A DNA stretch of 44,884 nt from Candidatus Pacearchaeota archaeon. Lineage in GTDB: Archaea > Nanobdellota > Nanobdellia > Pacearchaeales > GW2011-AR1. Below the pieces are notes generated by a model, which was given only the letters and a program-made list of their open reading frames with translations, was not told the origin of the DNA and made no database searches. The position numbers and the translations under genes are program-made. Below are positions 1-9,565 of this stretch, one piece after another (position 1 is the first letter of the stretch; every line of letters starts with the position of its first letter). The DNA is taken from NCBI GenBank assembly GCA_027021195.1, contig JALUUW010000031.1:1-44884 (forward strand). Direction: 5' to 3'.

Positions 1-125
1 AGCTTCCCTGTATTGAATTCTCTCTCCAATTCCCCTTCAGGGCCCTTGACTTTCAATACAGCCCCGGCTATTTCTGCTTCAACCTCTTCAGGTATTTCAA
101 TCTGCTGGAAGATTTCTTTTTTCAT
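1..125 (-). CDS. rpl6: Ribosomal protein uL6, N-terminal part (runs off window edge)
   Basis: Translated by hand: MKKEIFQQIEIPEEVEAEIAGAVLKVKGPEGELEREFNTGK; follows uS8 as in canonical archaeal spc order. Confidence 0.85.
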   Translation of the reverse strand, partial: MKKEIFQQIEIPEEVEAEIAGAVLKVKGPEGELEREFNTGK

Positions 126-132
126 TTTTTGT

Positions 133-513
133 TTAATAAAAATATGCGATTAAACATCCTCCTATTTTCTCTTCCTGAGCCTCTTCATGACTCAGGAGGC
201 CTTTGTTGGTTGAGATAATAACAGTTCCAAGGTTCCTTGCAGGAAGATATCTTCTCCTGTACTTTTCAATCTGGTCCTTATTGACTGTAAATCTTGGCTT
301 TATTGCCCTGCACTCTGTCATCTCCCCGATTGTTACTTCTACAGATTTCTCCTTAGCATTTATCTTGTACTTCTTTATTGCACCCTTCTGTTTCATTATC
401 TTAAGGATTTCAATTAACACGTTTGAAATTCTATTTATCTTTACTGTCTCTTTTCTGGCTTTCTTTGCATTTCTTATCATGTTCAATGCATCTGCAACAA
501 TATCTTGTGACAT
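133..513 (-). CDS. rps8: Ribosomal protein uS8
   Basis: 126 aa; VADALNMIRNAKKARKETV and STNKGLLSHEEA motifs; operon position. Confidence 0.95.
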   Translation of the reverse strand: MSQDIVADALNMIRNAKKARKETVKINRISNVLIEILKIMKQKGAIKKYKINAKEKSVEVTIGEMTECRAIKPRFTVNKDQIEKYRRRYLPARNLGTVIISTNKGLLSHEEAQEEKIGGCLIAYFY

Positions 514-526
514 TTTTTATTTCCTC

Positions 527-757
527 CTATGAGTATTTTTTAAATCCTATTTCTTCTGCAATTTCCCTAAAGCAGTGCCTGCATAAATTTAGTCCGTATG
601 ATTTTATATGGGCTCCGAACCTTCCGCACCTTTCACACTTTTTTGAGGCTATCCCTGTTTTTCTTTCTTTTGGCTTGCAGTGCTTCAGGAATTTTTCCTT
701 TATTGCCGGCTTGTTTTTCAGCTGTTTGAGAATATTTCTCCAATCACTGGCTCCCAT
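527..757 (-). CDS. rps14: Ribosomal protein uS14, zinc-binding
   Basis: CERCGRFGAHIKSYGLNLCRHCFREIAEEIGF; start MGASDW placed 1 nt after the uL5 stop. Confidence 0.93.
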   Translation of the reverse strand: MGASDWRNILKQLKNKPAIKEKFLKHCKPKERKTGIASKKCERCGRFGAHIKSYGLNLCRHCFREIAEEIGFKKYS

Positions 758-758
758 T

Positions 759-1280
759 TTATGCAAACTCCACTTGGAAGTTGTCTTCCATAAATTTAAT
801 TATTTCTTCTTTGCTGATAATCTGTCTGCGAGGTATTTTCCCTTTTTTTATCTTCTTTAACTTTACTCTTCTGCCAGCCCTCTTAAAAACAACAGTAACA
901 TCCAGTCCGATAATTCCAATTTCTCTATTGTATTCTACGCCAGGAATTTCAATGTACTCTTCAATGCCGAATGAAAAGTTGTTCTCGCTTATCTGCTTCT
1001 TTTTTAGCCTGTTGTCTAATGCAATAAGCATTTTTTTGAGAAGCTCTTCTTTGCTTTTTCTTATTGTTACAAGAGCCCCTATTTCCAGTCCCGGCCTTAC
1101 TCCAAGAGAGGGTATTCTTTTTTTTGATTTCATTTTTGCAGGTTTTCTTCCAGTAAGCATGTTCAACAGTTTTACTCCCCTTTCCAAGTCATCTCCAATT
1201 CCACCTACGCTTAAAACGATTTTCTCAATTTTTATCCTTCTCATAGGGTTTTCTTTGGAAGTATTTTTTTCCTTATCCAT
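759..1280 (-). CDS. rpl5: Ribosomal protein uL5
   Basis: KIVLSVGGIGDDLERGVKLLNMLTGRKP; RPGLEIGALVTIR; operon position. Confidence 0.95.
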   Translation of the reverse strand: MDKEKNTSKENPMRRIKIEKIVLSVGGIGDDLERGVKLLNMLTGRKPAKMKSKKRIPSLGVRPGLEIGALVTIRKSKEELLKKMLIALDNRLKKKQISENNFSFGIEEYIEIPGVEYNREIGIIGLDVTVVFKRAGRRVKLKKIKKGKIPRRQIISKEEIIKFMEDNFQVEFA

Positions 1281-1281
1281 C

Positions 1282-1929
1282 TTATTCAATAACCATTAGT
1301 TGTTTAATTAAGACATTAACTTTATTTTTGTTGATAGTCAATTCCACCATTCTCCTTTTTTCATCTATTCTGTTTACCACTCCTTTTTCTCCTGCATGCT
1401 TTCCTTCAAAAATAAGGACTTTGCTCTTTTCAACTAATGGAAGGCATTTTTCTACTTTCTTGTTTTGAAGGTCAACTAATACAGAATCATTAACTTTGCA
1501 TTTGATATTCGAAAGAATATTGCGCCCATCGCTCAGGTTGAGCTGCATTTTTCTTCCTTTTAGGGCCTTTTTGCCTATGATTTTTGCTGTCTTTTTTAAT
1601 GACTCCTGTTTATTTATTTCTTCAACTTTGAACTTCCCTTTATCTGAAATCTCCAGCCGATAGTATTTTTTTGAAGGGACAATAGCAATTATGTCAAACA
1701 ACAATGCCGCATTTCTCTCGTCTGTAACTGGCTTATTGTTCAAAAGGATATTCTTTTCATGGATTGCTTTTTTCACCTCTCTCCTATTCTGAGCAATTCC
1801 AAGAATATCCCTTAAAATAACGAGGATAGGGATTCCTTTTTCAATGTTTGATTTAGGCCTTACTACGAATGTGGTGCCTTTTCTATGTACTGGCCAGTTT
1901 TTTGGAACTTTTTGTCTTTTTAAGTGCAT
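1282..1929 (-). CDS. rps4e: Ribosomal protein eS4
   Basis: MHLKRQKVPKNWPVHRKGTTFVVRPK start, internal to the ORF-track call, 1 nt after uL24 stop; S4-like and KOW-like segments. Confidence 0.95.
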   Translation of the reverse strand: MHLKRQKVPKNWPVHRKGTTFVVRPKSNIEKGIPILVILRDILGIAQNRREVKKAIHEKNILLNNKPVTDERNAALLFDIIAIVPSKKYYRLEISDKGKFKVEEINKQESLKKTAKIIGKKALKGRKMQLNLSDGRNILSNIKCKVNDSVLVDLQNKKVEKCLPLVEKSKVLIFEGKHAGEKGVVNRIDEKRRMVELTINKNKVNVLIKQLMVIE

Positions 1930-1930
1930 T

Positions 1931-2410
1931 TTACTTATTGATTTCTTTGTTCTTTTTATTTGTATTTGATTCTTTTTCCCCTGTTTTTTGAGATTCGCTT
2001 TCAGGTTTTTTTTCATCCGTCTTTTTCATCTTTTCTTTTCCGAAAACACCATTTCTTTTCCTGTCTTCTAAATTCAATTCTATAATCTGGAGGTTTGAAG
2101 GCTGCAATTTTACATCAACTTTTGATCCGTCCTGCTTCTTGACCTGAATCCCCTCTATCCTTACTTTTGAATTCTTTAGCTCAACAACAGTTACTTTTCC
2201 TGTTCTTCCCCTGAATTTTCCTTTCATGACTTTTACCTTATCCCCTTTTTTTACAGGAACATTTCTCTTCCCGTATTTTTTCCTTAATTCCCTTGAAAGG
2301 TTTACGCTGATAAACTTCTTTTTCAAGTGCAGAGGGGCGTTAGCTATGTATTTTCTCTGCTTTCTCGGCTGCTTGCTTGCTTTCCATGATACAGAAAAAC
2401 TCCTTTTCAT
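1931..2410 (-). CDS. rpl24: Ribosomal protein uL24 with acidic/lysine-rich C-terminal tail
   Basis: VKKGDKVKVMKGKFRGRTGKVTVVELKNSKVRIEG KOW motif. Confidence 0.94.
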   Translation of the reverse strand: MKRSFSVSWKASKQPRKQRKYIANAPLHLKKKFISVNLSRELRKKYGKRNVPVKKGDKVKVMKGKFRGRTGKVTVVELKNSKVRIEGIQVKKQDGSKVDVKLQPSNLQIIELNLEDRKRNGVFGKEKMKKTDEKKPESESQKTGEKESNTNKKNKEINK

Positions 2411-2411
2411 T

Positions 2412-2813
2412 TTAATATACATTTGAGGCTATTTTGGCTACAGACGGCCATCGCTCCAAAACCTCCCTTGCAATTGGTCCTTTAATTTGGGTTCCTTTTG
2501 GATTTCCTTTTTCATCCTTGAGTATTGCAACAGCATTGTCTTCAAAAGCAACCCTCTCTCCGTCAAGTCTCCTGTATGGCTTCTTCTGCCTTATTATAAC
2601 TGCATCAAATACTTTTCCTTTCATGTCCGGAACTCCTTTTCTTATACTCACTTTTACCCAGTCTGCAATTTTCGCACATCCCTGTTTTCCTTTTTTTCCC
2701 TTTCCTTTTTTTACTGAAACAAGCTTTACAATTTTTGCTCCGCTGTTGTCTGATGCAATCATAATTGCTCCAAGGTTCAGCCCTGCTGTTGCTTTTGCAC
2801 TTATTGCTTTCAT
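2412..2813 (-). CDS. rpl14: Ribosomal protein uL14
   Basis: MKAISAKATAGLNLGAIMIASDNSGAKIVKLVSVK; start internal to the ORF-track call. Confidence 0.95.
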   Translation of the reverse strand: MKAISAKATAGLNLGAIMIASDNSGAKIVKLVSVKKGKGKKGKQGCAKIADWVKVSIRKGVPDMKGKVFDAVIIRQKKPYRRLDGERVAFEDNAVAILKDEKGNPKGTQIKGPIAREVLERWPSVAKIASNVY

Positions 2814-3193
2814 TTTTTGTTTTTTCCTCCGTTGTCTGATTCTTTTACTTTTCCAATGACTGTGAAATGCAATATCTTGCTGAGGGGCCGGCACTCTTGA
2901 ATTTTTATTAAGTCTCCAACATTAATGCTTTCTTCCATACAGGCAGGAAGTCTCGCATGGATTTTTGTTTTTTTCCTGGCATATCTTTCGTATTTTCTTA
3001 CATAAACCATTCTTTCAAATTCTATAGTCACTCTCTTCGGGAATTTTCTGATGACATTTCCCTCAAAAACCCTTCCCCTTGTTTTCAGGTTTCCGTGAGT
3101 GTTGCATTTTTTATCATTGCAAACAGCTTCAGCTATATCTGATTTCTCGGATTTTTCTCCTTTTCTCTCTGCTATTTTCTTTCTTCCTTTCAT
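2810..3193 (-). CDS. rps17: Ribosomal protein uS17
   Basis: CNTHGNLKTRGRVFEGNVIRKFPKRVTIEFER; operon position. Confidence 0.94.
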   Translation of the reverse strand: MKGRKKIAERKGEKSEKSDIAEAVCNDKKCNTHGNLKTRGRVFEGNVIRKFPKRVTIEFERMVYVRKYERYARKKTKIHARLPACMEESINVGDLIKIQECRPLSKILHFTVIGKVKESDNGGKNKK

Positions 3194-3217
3194 TTTTTTT
3201 GTTTTTTGTGTATGTTT

Positions 3218-3514
3218 TTAATCAATGGATTCTTCATCAAATCCGTGTTTGACCAAGAGCTCCTTTATTTTCTTTTTATGGTCTCCTTGAAGTTCTATTG
3301 TGTTTCCTTTGTGAGTTCCACCGCATGCCAGCTCATTTTTCAGGGCCTTTGCGATTTTCTTCACATCAATTCCACTCTCGAACCCTGTAACAACAGTGAC
3401 TACTTTCCCGTATCTCTTCTTTTCGGTTGTCACTTTTATTCTTTGCGAACTCTTTACGATTTGTTCACATACACAGGCTTGCTTAGGCAAGCCGCATTTT
3501 GGACATATTTCCAT
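3218..3514 (-). CDS. Translation initiation factor aIF1 (SUI1 family)
   Basis: MEICPKCGLPKQACVCEQ zinc-ribbon start; KRYGKVVTVVTGF and LACGGTHKGNTIELQGDHKKKIKELLVKHG SUI1 motifs. Confidence 0.92.
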   Translation of the reverse strand: MEICPKCGLPKQACVCEQIVKSSQRIKVTTEKKRYGKVVTVVTGFESGIDVKKIAKALKNELACGGTHKGNTIELQGDHKKKIKELLVKHGFDEESID

Positions 3515-3515
3515 G

Positions 3516-3689
3516 TTATTTATTGATTGTGAGTATTCTTGCAATGATTTTTTTTATTTCTTTTACTTTCGAGCCCCCTGATTTAGAGATGTTTGCTTTT
3601 GAATGAATTAACTCTAATTTGAGCTCTTTTAGTCTTTTCTCCCTTTCCTCCTTGCTCATTTCCCTGATTTCCTTTGCTTTTAGTGCCAT
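3516..3689 (-). CDS. rpl29: Ribosomal protein uL29 (not in the supplied ORF track)
   Basis: Hand translation, 57 aa: MALKAKEIREMSKEEREKRLKELKLELIHSKANISKSGGSKVKEIKKIIARILTINK; between uS3 and aIF1. Confidence 0.93.
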   Translation of the reverse strand: MALKAKEIREMSKEEREKRLKELKLELIHSKANISKSGGSKVKEIKKIIARILTINK

Positions 3690-4382
3690 TTATTTTTTTC
3701 TCCTTGTTTTTTTAACTGGCTTTCTTTTTTCAGCATCTTTTTCCACACTATCAATATTTGTTAGATTTGATTTTAATTTGCTGATAAGAGAGTCATCAAT
3801 AACAATCTTATCCTTTAATACTGCGTGCGGTGAAAGGATGCTTACTTTTACCCCTACTGTTCCGGGCTTTGTCTGTGCTATTGATTGGGCCCTGTCAACA
3901 ACTTTTGCAGAGTCTCCTGTTTTTTTCAGATATCCTTGGGCAAATCTCCATGTTCTTGCTCTTGAACTCGGAAGTTTTCCGCTTAGCCTTATTTCAACAC
4001 CAAGAGCCCCTGCATTAATTATGCTCTGAAGCGCCCTGTAAGCAATAACCTTAAATTTAAGGGGCCCGAACTTTTCCAGCTTTAAAGCAATATCATCAGC
4101 CATTATCTGCGCATCAAACTCTGGTTTTTTTATTTCTTCAATATTTATATGAGGGTTTTCGAGCTTGAACCTTTTTTTTAAGACCTCTGTCAGACTTCCT
4201 ATTTTCTCTCCTTTCCTCCCAATTATCAATCCTGGCTTTGTCGTGGAAACAATTATCTTTTCTCCTACAGGAGTATACTCTATCTTCACCCTGCTTATTC
4301 TTCCTTTCCCAAGCGAACTCTTTATGTATTCCTTTATTGCAAATTCTTCTTTTTTGAATTTGACTACTTTTTTTTCCTCCAT
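3690..4382 (-). CDS. rps3: Ribosomal protein uS3
   Basis: TKPGLIIGRKGEKIGSLTEVLKKRF KH motif; GALGVEIRLSGKL. Confidence 0.95.
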   Translation of the reverse strand: MEEKKVVKFKKEEFAIKEYIKSSLGKGRISRVKIEYTPVGEKIIVSTTKPGLIIGRKGEKIGSLTEVLKKRFKLENPHINIEEIKKPEFDAQIMADDIALKLEKFGPLKFKVIAYRALQSIINAGALGVEIRLSGKLPSSRARTWRFAQGYLKKTGDSAKVVDRAQSIAQTKPGTVGVKVSILSPHAVLKDKIVIDDSLISKLKSNLTNIDSVEKDAEKRKPVKKTRRKK

Positions 4383-4999
4383 TATTTTTTTCTCCTTTTT
4401 GTTTTATTCAGATTTTTTTTCTCTACTGCAACTATTCTAACATGAGTCCTTTTTCTCCTTATTCTTCCAAACCTTCCAAAAGGCCTTGATGCAATGTTCG
4501 ATACAGCTTCAGCAATTACAGGATCCTCAATCCCGCTGGAATGTGCATTTGCAGACAGGCTTTTTAGGAGTTTTATGAATTCTTTAGATGCCTTTTCAGG
4601 ATATCTTCCAGACATAATTCTTCCTTTTCTGTGGGGTATCTCTCCTTTCATTGGAACTGCTTTTTTATGCAAGACAACTTCTTCAAGATCTCTTTGTGCG
4701 ATTTCAATTTTTTTCCCCTTAATGAATCTGCAGATTGCAACAGAGTGTTTTGATGATATTGGAAGGCTTACTGCGTTTACAACAGCCTCTGTCTTTTTCG
4801 CTTTTTCTGCTGTTTTCTTTTTTTCCTCAGAAGAATCTTTCTTCTTATTTTCGTTTGAAGATGGGGCTTTTGATTCTTCCTTCTTTTCTTTTACAGCTGG
4901 CAAAGCTTTCTCTGCTTGTTTTTTAGATGATTTGCTATTAACTATTCCTTGCTTTTTTTGCTCTGCTTTTGTTGCTGGTTTTTCAGTATTAGTAGCCAT
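4382..4999 (-). CDS. rpl22: Ribosomal protein uL22 with ~75 aa low-complexity N-terminal extension
   Basis: Core SLPISSKHSVAICRFIKGKKIEIAQRDLEEV...RRKRTHVRIVAVE; K/E/S/A-rich extension before it. Confidence 0.93.
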   Translation of the reverse strand: MATNTEKPATKAEQKKQGIVNSKSSKKQAEKALPAVKEKKEESKAPSSNENKKKDSSEEKKKTAEKAKKTEAVVNAVSLPISSKHSVAICRFIKGKKIEIAQRDLEEVVLHKKAVPMKGEIPHRKGRIMSGRYPEKASKEFIKLLKSLSANAHSSGIEDPVIAEAVSNIASRPFGRFGRIRRKRTHVRIVAVEKKNLNKTKRRKK

Positions 5000-5001
5000 T
5001 T

Positions 5002-5397
5002 TTATTTCTTTGATTTTGCTCTGGAACCTTTAGTTGCTCCGACTCCCGCACTTCCGTGAGATACTCTTGCTCTTGTTGGAGCAAACTCTCCAAGCTTGTG
5101 TCCGAGCATTTCTTCAATTATCTCTACAGGCACAAATTTATTTCCGTTATAAACATGAATTTTCAATCCGACCATTTCAGGAACCACGACAAGGTCTCTT
5201 TGGTGTGTTTTTATCTGCTTTTTTCTCTCTAGTTTTGTTTTCGCCCTGTTGATAAACTCTTCAATTTTTTGAAACTGCCTGAGAACAGTTCTTCTTTGTC
5301 TTGACCTTAAATACTTTGCAAATTCCCTTACATCCATTGCTTTCAGCTCTTCAAGCGTCTTCCCCTTGTATGTGAATTGTTTTTTTTGTAGCTCCAT
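5002..5397 (-). CDS. rps19: Ribosomal protein uS19
   Basis: [18 protein letters not shown] start; [38 protein letters not shown]. Confidence 0.95.
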   Translation of the reverse strand: MELQKKQFTYKGKTLEELKAMDVREFAKYLRSRQRRTVLRQFQKIEEFINRAKTKLERKKQIKTHQRDLVVVPEMVGLKIHVYNGNKFVPVEIIEEMLGHKLGEFAPTRARVSHGSAGVGATKGSRAKSKK

Positions 5398-5399
5398 TT

Positions 5400-6098
5400 T
5401 TATTTTCTTTTTCCTGTTCTCTTTGGCCGAAGCAGCCCCACTTTTCTTCCAGGAGGGGCATTCCTTTTGGCAATCTTGCTTTTTGGGTTTTTTCCTCTTC
5501 CTGAGCCAAATGGATGGTCTATTGCATTCATTTTGACAGCAGAAGTCCTTGGCCACAATTTATTTTTTGATTTTTTAATATGATATTGCTTTCCTGCCTT
5601 GACAAGAGGTTTTTCAGTTCTTCCTGCTCCTGCAATAACCCCTACAATTGCCCTGCAGTTTTTGTTAAACTTTTTTTCTTTTTTTGAAGGCATTAATACA
5701 AAGACTTTATCCCCCACAACTCTGCTGACTTCTGCACGGCTTCCTGCTGTTTTAATGAAGACTCCCCCATCTCCTGGCCTTGATTCAATGCAATATATGC
5801 TTGTTTTTACTGGTGTATCTTTAAGATGCATGATATTTCCTTCTTTTATTTCTTTTCCTTCAAAGCTTATTTTTTGCCCCTCAACCATATTTTTGAAGGC
5901 AGGAATATAAAAGCTCCCTTTTTCATAACTTATTTTTGCCAGAGGAGCAGTATGGCCTGTTGAGTTAAGCAGCTTAACAACAGTTCCCTCTCCTTCCAGC
6001 TTTGGAGGATATTGGAGCTTGAACCTAAACGCTTTTCTTCTGACTCTATAAGTGTTGCTTCCCTTTCCACGCGCCTGGACAATTATTCTTTTTCCCAT
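5400..6098 (-). CDS. rpl2: Ribosomal protein uL2
   Basis: [43 protein letters not shown]. Confidence 0.96.
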   Translation of the reverse strand: MGKRIIVQARGKGSNTYRVRRKAFRFKLQYPPKLEGEGTVVKLLNSTGHTAPLAKISYEKGSFYIPAFKNMVEGQKISFEGKEIKEGNIMHLKDTPVKTSIYCIESRPGDGGVFIKTAGSRAEVSRVVGDKVFVLMPSKKEKKFNKNCRAIVGVIAGAGRTEKPLVKAGKQYHIKKSKNKLWPRTSAVKMNAIDHPFGSGRGKNPKSKIAKRNAPPGRKVGLLRPKRTGKRK

Positions 6099-6341
6099 TT
6101 ACATCATTCCTAATTTCGTAGCTAAATCAATAGCAGGAAACTCTTTTTTTAATTTAACATAAGCATATTTTTTGCCTCCTCTTATAGATGTTCTTACTTT
6201 CTCTACCTTAACTTTAAAGAGATCTTCTATCTCTTTCTTTATCTGGGTTTTTGTCATATTTTTTCCTGTTTCAAATGTTAAAACATTCTGGGTTTCTATA
6301 GACATTACTGCTTTTTCTGTTGATAAAGGCCTCAGGCTCAT
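6099..6341 (-). CDS. rpl23: Ribosomal protein uL23
   Basis: MSLRPLSTEKAVMSIETQNVLTFETGKNMTKTQIKKEIEDLFKVKVEKVRTSI. Confidence 0.94.
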   Translation of the reverse strand: MSLRPLSTEKAVMSIETQNVLTFETGKNMTKTQIKKEIEDLFKVKVEKVRTSIRGGKKYAYVKLKKEFPAIDLATKLGMM

Positions 6342-7153
6342 TCTTTTTCTCCGTTGAATTTAATTTTAAGGTCATTGACTGCTTGTTCGGTATACAGAGT
6401 AAGTCTTCCAGGGCCTCCTTTTGCTAAATCACTTACACTTAGGTTTTTTACATTAGTTATCTCAAATGCGCTTGTTTTAAGGCTCTCATTATCTCCTGCA
6501 ACAAGAAGCATCCCGGCATTGCTTTTGTATTTTCTTCCTCTTGCCTTTCCTTTTCCGCTTCTGACTTTTTTCTTTTTCAGTGCCAGCTTAAATAACTGTT
6601 CTCCAAGAACCTTCTTTAAAGCTGAAATAATGTCTTTTGTTTTTAATGAGGTGATTTCTGATTCAACTATTAATGGAAACTCTCTCCCCAGCTTTTTCCC
6701 TTTAAGAGTCTCATATCTTTCTGCAATCTCTTTCTCATTTGCTGTTGCACTTATGGCAGAAATCAATGCAATCTCAAGCTCTTTCTTATTTATCTTTTTT
6801 GTATTAATCATTGAAAGTGTTTTTGGAGGATGTGCTCTCCTTCCTCCTTTTACAGAGGAGATTTCAGCAGCCTCCCAGTGAAACTGAGAACCTCTTCTTA
6901 AAAGAATTTTTCTTGGAACTCTTGATATTCCGCGACCATAACCGCTCTTCCAGACATGCCTTCTGTGTCTTATTTTCCCGCTTGCAGAATGCTGCTTTCC
7001 TGCAACAGGGGAAGGGGAATATGGCTGCTTTGTCTTTTTTGCCTCAATAACTTTTGAGATTATGTCTTCTCTGATTTGCGCAGAAAAACATTTTGGAAGC
7101 TCAATTTTTCCTTTTTCTTTTCCGTTTATATCAAGTATGTTTGCCTTTGCCAT
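6338..7153 (-). CDS. rpl4: Ribosomal protein uL4
   Basis: SGYGRGISRVPRK...KGGRRAHPPK; operon position. Confidence 0.95.
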   Translation of the reverse strand: MAKANILDINGKEKGKIELPKCFSAQIREDIISKVIEAKKTKQPYSPSPVAGKQHSASGKIRHRRHVWKSGYGRGISRVPRKILLRRGSQFHWEAAEISSVKGGRRAHPPKTLSMINTKKINKKELEIALISAISATANEKEIAERYETLKGKKLGREFPLIVESEITSLKTKDIISALKKVLGEQLFKLALKKKKVRSGKGKARGRKYKSNAGMLLVAGDNESLKTSAFEITNVKNLSVSDLAKGGPGRLTLYTEQAVNDLKIKFNGEKE

Positions 7154-7158
7154 TTGTT

Positions 7159-8103
7159 TTACCTCAACTCAATAAACTCAAAACTTTTCTTTAATTGTTT
7201 TTTAGTTCCTCTTAACGGAGCAGTGGCTATTAACTGCCTTTTTGAAGGCCCTTGCACAGAACCTCTGACAATAATGTAGTCTGTTTTTATGTCTCCATAA
7301 TTCTTTATGTTCTTTAGCTTATCATCTGATTTCCCGATGCTGATGATTTTATTATTGTAAACTACTCTTGTAAACATTCCTAATTGTCCTGCCTGCGGGG
7401 CCCTGAAAGTAACTCTTGCAGGATGCCATGGTCCGAGGCTTCCAGGCCTTCTTCTTCCTTTTTCAGACTTCGCCTGTTTTAATGTAATGCCAAATCTTTT
7501 TACAGGCCCCGACAATCCCTTCCCTTTTGTAAGTCCCCTAATATCAATAAGCTGGCCGTTTTCAAAAACATCCAAAACAGATATTTCTTTTTTCAAACTC
7601 TCCTTAATAGTATTGATTTTTTCCTCAATAGTTCCAGATAAGCCTATTTCTGCAATATCTGGTGTTTTTTTCAGGCCTGTTTTTTTTACCTGAGAATAAA
7701 CAATAACTCTGACATCGTCGTACTCTTCAGCTTTTACATCTTCTATTTTTTTACTGCTCTTTTTTGGAAGTTTAATTTTCTTTTTCAGCTCTTTGTCAAG
7801 ATTTTCAGCCAATACCTCTTTGGCAACTTTTCCGTTTTTATAAAATCTTGCAGACAATATTTTTAGTGGAGGGCATTCAAGGATTGTTACAGGTATTGAA
7901 ATCTTTTTTCCTTTTGTCATAGAATCAGGAGTGTTGTCTTTAACATATGCAGACATCATTCCTGCTTTATAACATATAAATCCTTTAAATTTCTTTGAGC
8001 TAGAATTAATGCTGTCCCAGTTGGCTCTAGGCAGAAACTTTCTGGCCCTTTTTCTCGGCCAAAACTGCAAACTTCCTTTTCTTGGTGATTTTCTTGTAGG
8101 CAT
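7159..8103 (-). CDS. rpl3: Ribosomal protein uL3
   Basis: MPTRKSPRKGSLQFWPRKRARKFLPR; TKGKGLSGPVKRFGITLKQAKSEKGRRRPGSLGPWHPARVTFRAPQAGQLG. Confidence 0.96.
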   Translation of the reverse strand: MPTRKSPRKGSLQFWPRKRARKFLPRANWDSINSSSKKFKGFICYKAGMMSAYVKDNTPDSMTKGKKISIPVTILECPPLKILSARFYKNGKVAKEVLAENLDKELKKKIKLPKKSSKKIEDVKAEEYDDVRVIVYSQVKKTGLKKTPDIAEIGLSGTIEEKINTIKESLKKEISVLDVFENGQLIDIRGLTKGKGLSGPVKRFGITLKQAKSEKGRRRPGSLGPWHPARVTFRAPQAGQLGMFTRVVYNNKIISIGKSDDKLKNIKNYGDIKTDYIIVRGSVQGPSKRQLIATAPLRGTKKQLKKSFEFIELR

Positions 8104-8242
8104 TTCTAAATATAGCGGATAGCATTTTAAATATCAACCCTGGATAAGATACTTAAAAAATTAGGGTTTTTAAAGCTTGCCATATTTTTCAGATTGCATG
8201 GCCTACAGCAATTTTTTTATATAATTGTTTTTTCTAAGAATT

Positions 8243-8830
8243 ATGGCTCTTACAGAAGAGGAACGGGAGTACATAAAGAATCTCAACAGTGTAAACAATG
8301 GAAGTGTTTCTAGAACCTGCTCTGATTTTCAAGAAAAATACGGGTATTCAGTGTCCAGGAGCACTGTTTTAAGAATATGGAAGGAAAACGGCCTTCCTAC
8401 AGAGAAGCGTGGAGGGCAGAGAAGAGGATTGAGTCAGGAAGAATTCAATAGATTATTTTTAAAACATAATGGGGATTTTGGGAAGATGGCTGAAGAATCA
8501 GGATATGCTGAAGAATCATTGAGAAGAAGATACAATAGAGTTAATCCAAACAGGCCTAAAAGATACCCTTTGAGTGACGATGAGTTTATGAAGCTGGTAG
8601 TTTATTTTAACCTGGATTTTGAGAAGATTGCAAAAGTGACTGGATTTAAGGCTAGCAGCCTGAGATCAAGATTCAGGTATGGAATTCCAAGAAGAATTAA
8701 AGGAAAATATTTGGATAATTTGGAAGGGATTAAAAAAAAACTGAATTCTTCACTGAAAGGTTCTGGCAATAATCTGGAAGAAACCCTTATGGCAATCAAT
8801 CAGATAAACATTGATGAGGTGGTAAGATAA
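8243..8830 (+). CDS. Putative helix-turn-helix DNA-binding protein with two tandem related HTH-like units
   Basis: Start MALTEEEREY preceded by T/A-rich TATA-like tract; VSRSTVLRIWKENGLP; repeats LSQEEFNRLFLKHNGDFGKMAEESGYAEESLRRRYNRVNP / LSDDEFMKLVVYFNLDFEKIAKVTGFKASSLRSRFRYGIP. Confidence 0.7.
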   Translation: MALTEEEREYIKNLNSVNNGSVSRTCSDFQEKYGYSVSRSTVLRIWKENGLPTEKRGGQRRGLSQEEFNRLFLKHNGDFGKMAEESGYAEESLRRRYNRVNPNRPKRYPLSDDEFMKLVVYFNLDFEKIAKVTGFKASSLRSRFRYGIPRRIKGKYLDNLEGIKKKLNSSLKGSGNNLEETLMAINQINIDEVVR

Positions 8831-8851
8831 TTCAATAGAAAGAGCTTTTGC

Positions 8852-9565
8852 TCAGGCTTCAAACTCAGACTCTTTCACTATTTCTTGGCCATCAATTTCT
8901 GCTTTCCTTATAACTTTTCCCTTTCTTTTTGCCATTTCCCTTATTTTTGAGAAATCTTTTTCTCCTTTCACAGATTCCGGGATAATAAGCCCTGTAATAA
9001 TGAAGTCATGAGATATCTCTGCATTTTTAAAATCCGGCTTTTCAAAAACAAAACTCTCCCCGATTTTTTTGTCTCTTGTAACAATCCTGCAAAAATCAGG
9101 ATTTGGCTTTTCATCTCCCTTTGAACTCGGCTTTGCAGATTTTGGGGCTTTTGCCTTTATTTTTAATACAGTATCATCTTTTTTAGCACTGAAACTCAAT
9201 GCAAAAAATACTTTTGGAAATTTCTCAAGGAGCTCCAGGATTTCTCTTCCTGACATCTCTTTCTCAATAACATACTGCTTGACACCCATAAACTGCTTTT
9301 TGTTAATGAATTCCAGCTCATCATCAAGACTCAGGGTAGAGACTATAACCCCTTTCACAAGTGTTTTTTCATCCCCCAGCTTTATGGCGGTTTCTTTTAC
9401 AAACTCTCTGGCAAATTCAGAGGTTGTGCTTATTGTGTATTTTCCTTTAGACTCTTTTGCCTTGATTATTGCCCTGTCTTTAAATTCCCCTTTCCCAAAT
9501 TTCTGAAACTGCAAATGGACATCTTCATCAATATTTTTGTCAAAAATCTTTTTTATGAAATTCAT
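8852..9565 (-). CDS. Hypothetical protein
   Basis: 237 aa uninterrupted ORF, charged; no family recognised. Confidence 0.7.
   Translation of the reverse strand: MNFIKKIFDKNIDEDVHLQFQKFGKGEFKDRAIIKAKESKGKYTISTTSEFAREFVKETAIKLGDEKTLVKGVIVSTLSLDDELEFINKKQFMGVKQYVIEKEMSGREILELLEKFPKVFFALSFSAKKDDTVLKIKAKAPKSAKPSSKGDEKPNPDFCRIVTRDKKIGESFVFEKPDFKNAEISHDFIITGLIIPESVKGEKDFSKIREMAKRKGKVIRKAEIDGQEIVKESEFEA

Noticed and set aside
203-6881. Many plus-strand ORFs of 60-179 aa opposite the ribosomal operon
   Set aside because: Phe/Ser/Leu-rich shadow ORFs created by Lys/Glu-rich genes on the opposite strand.
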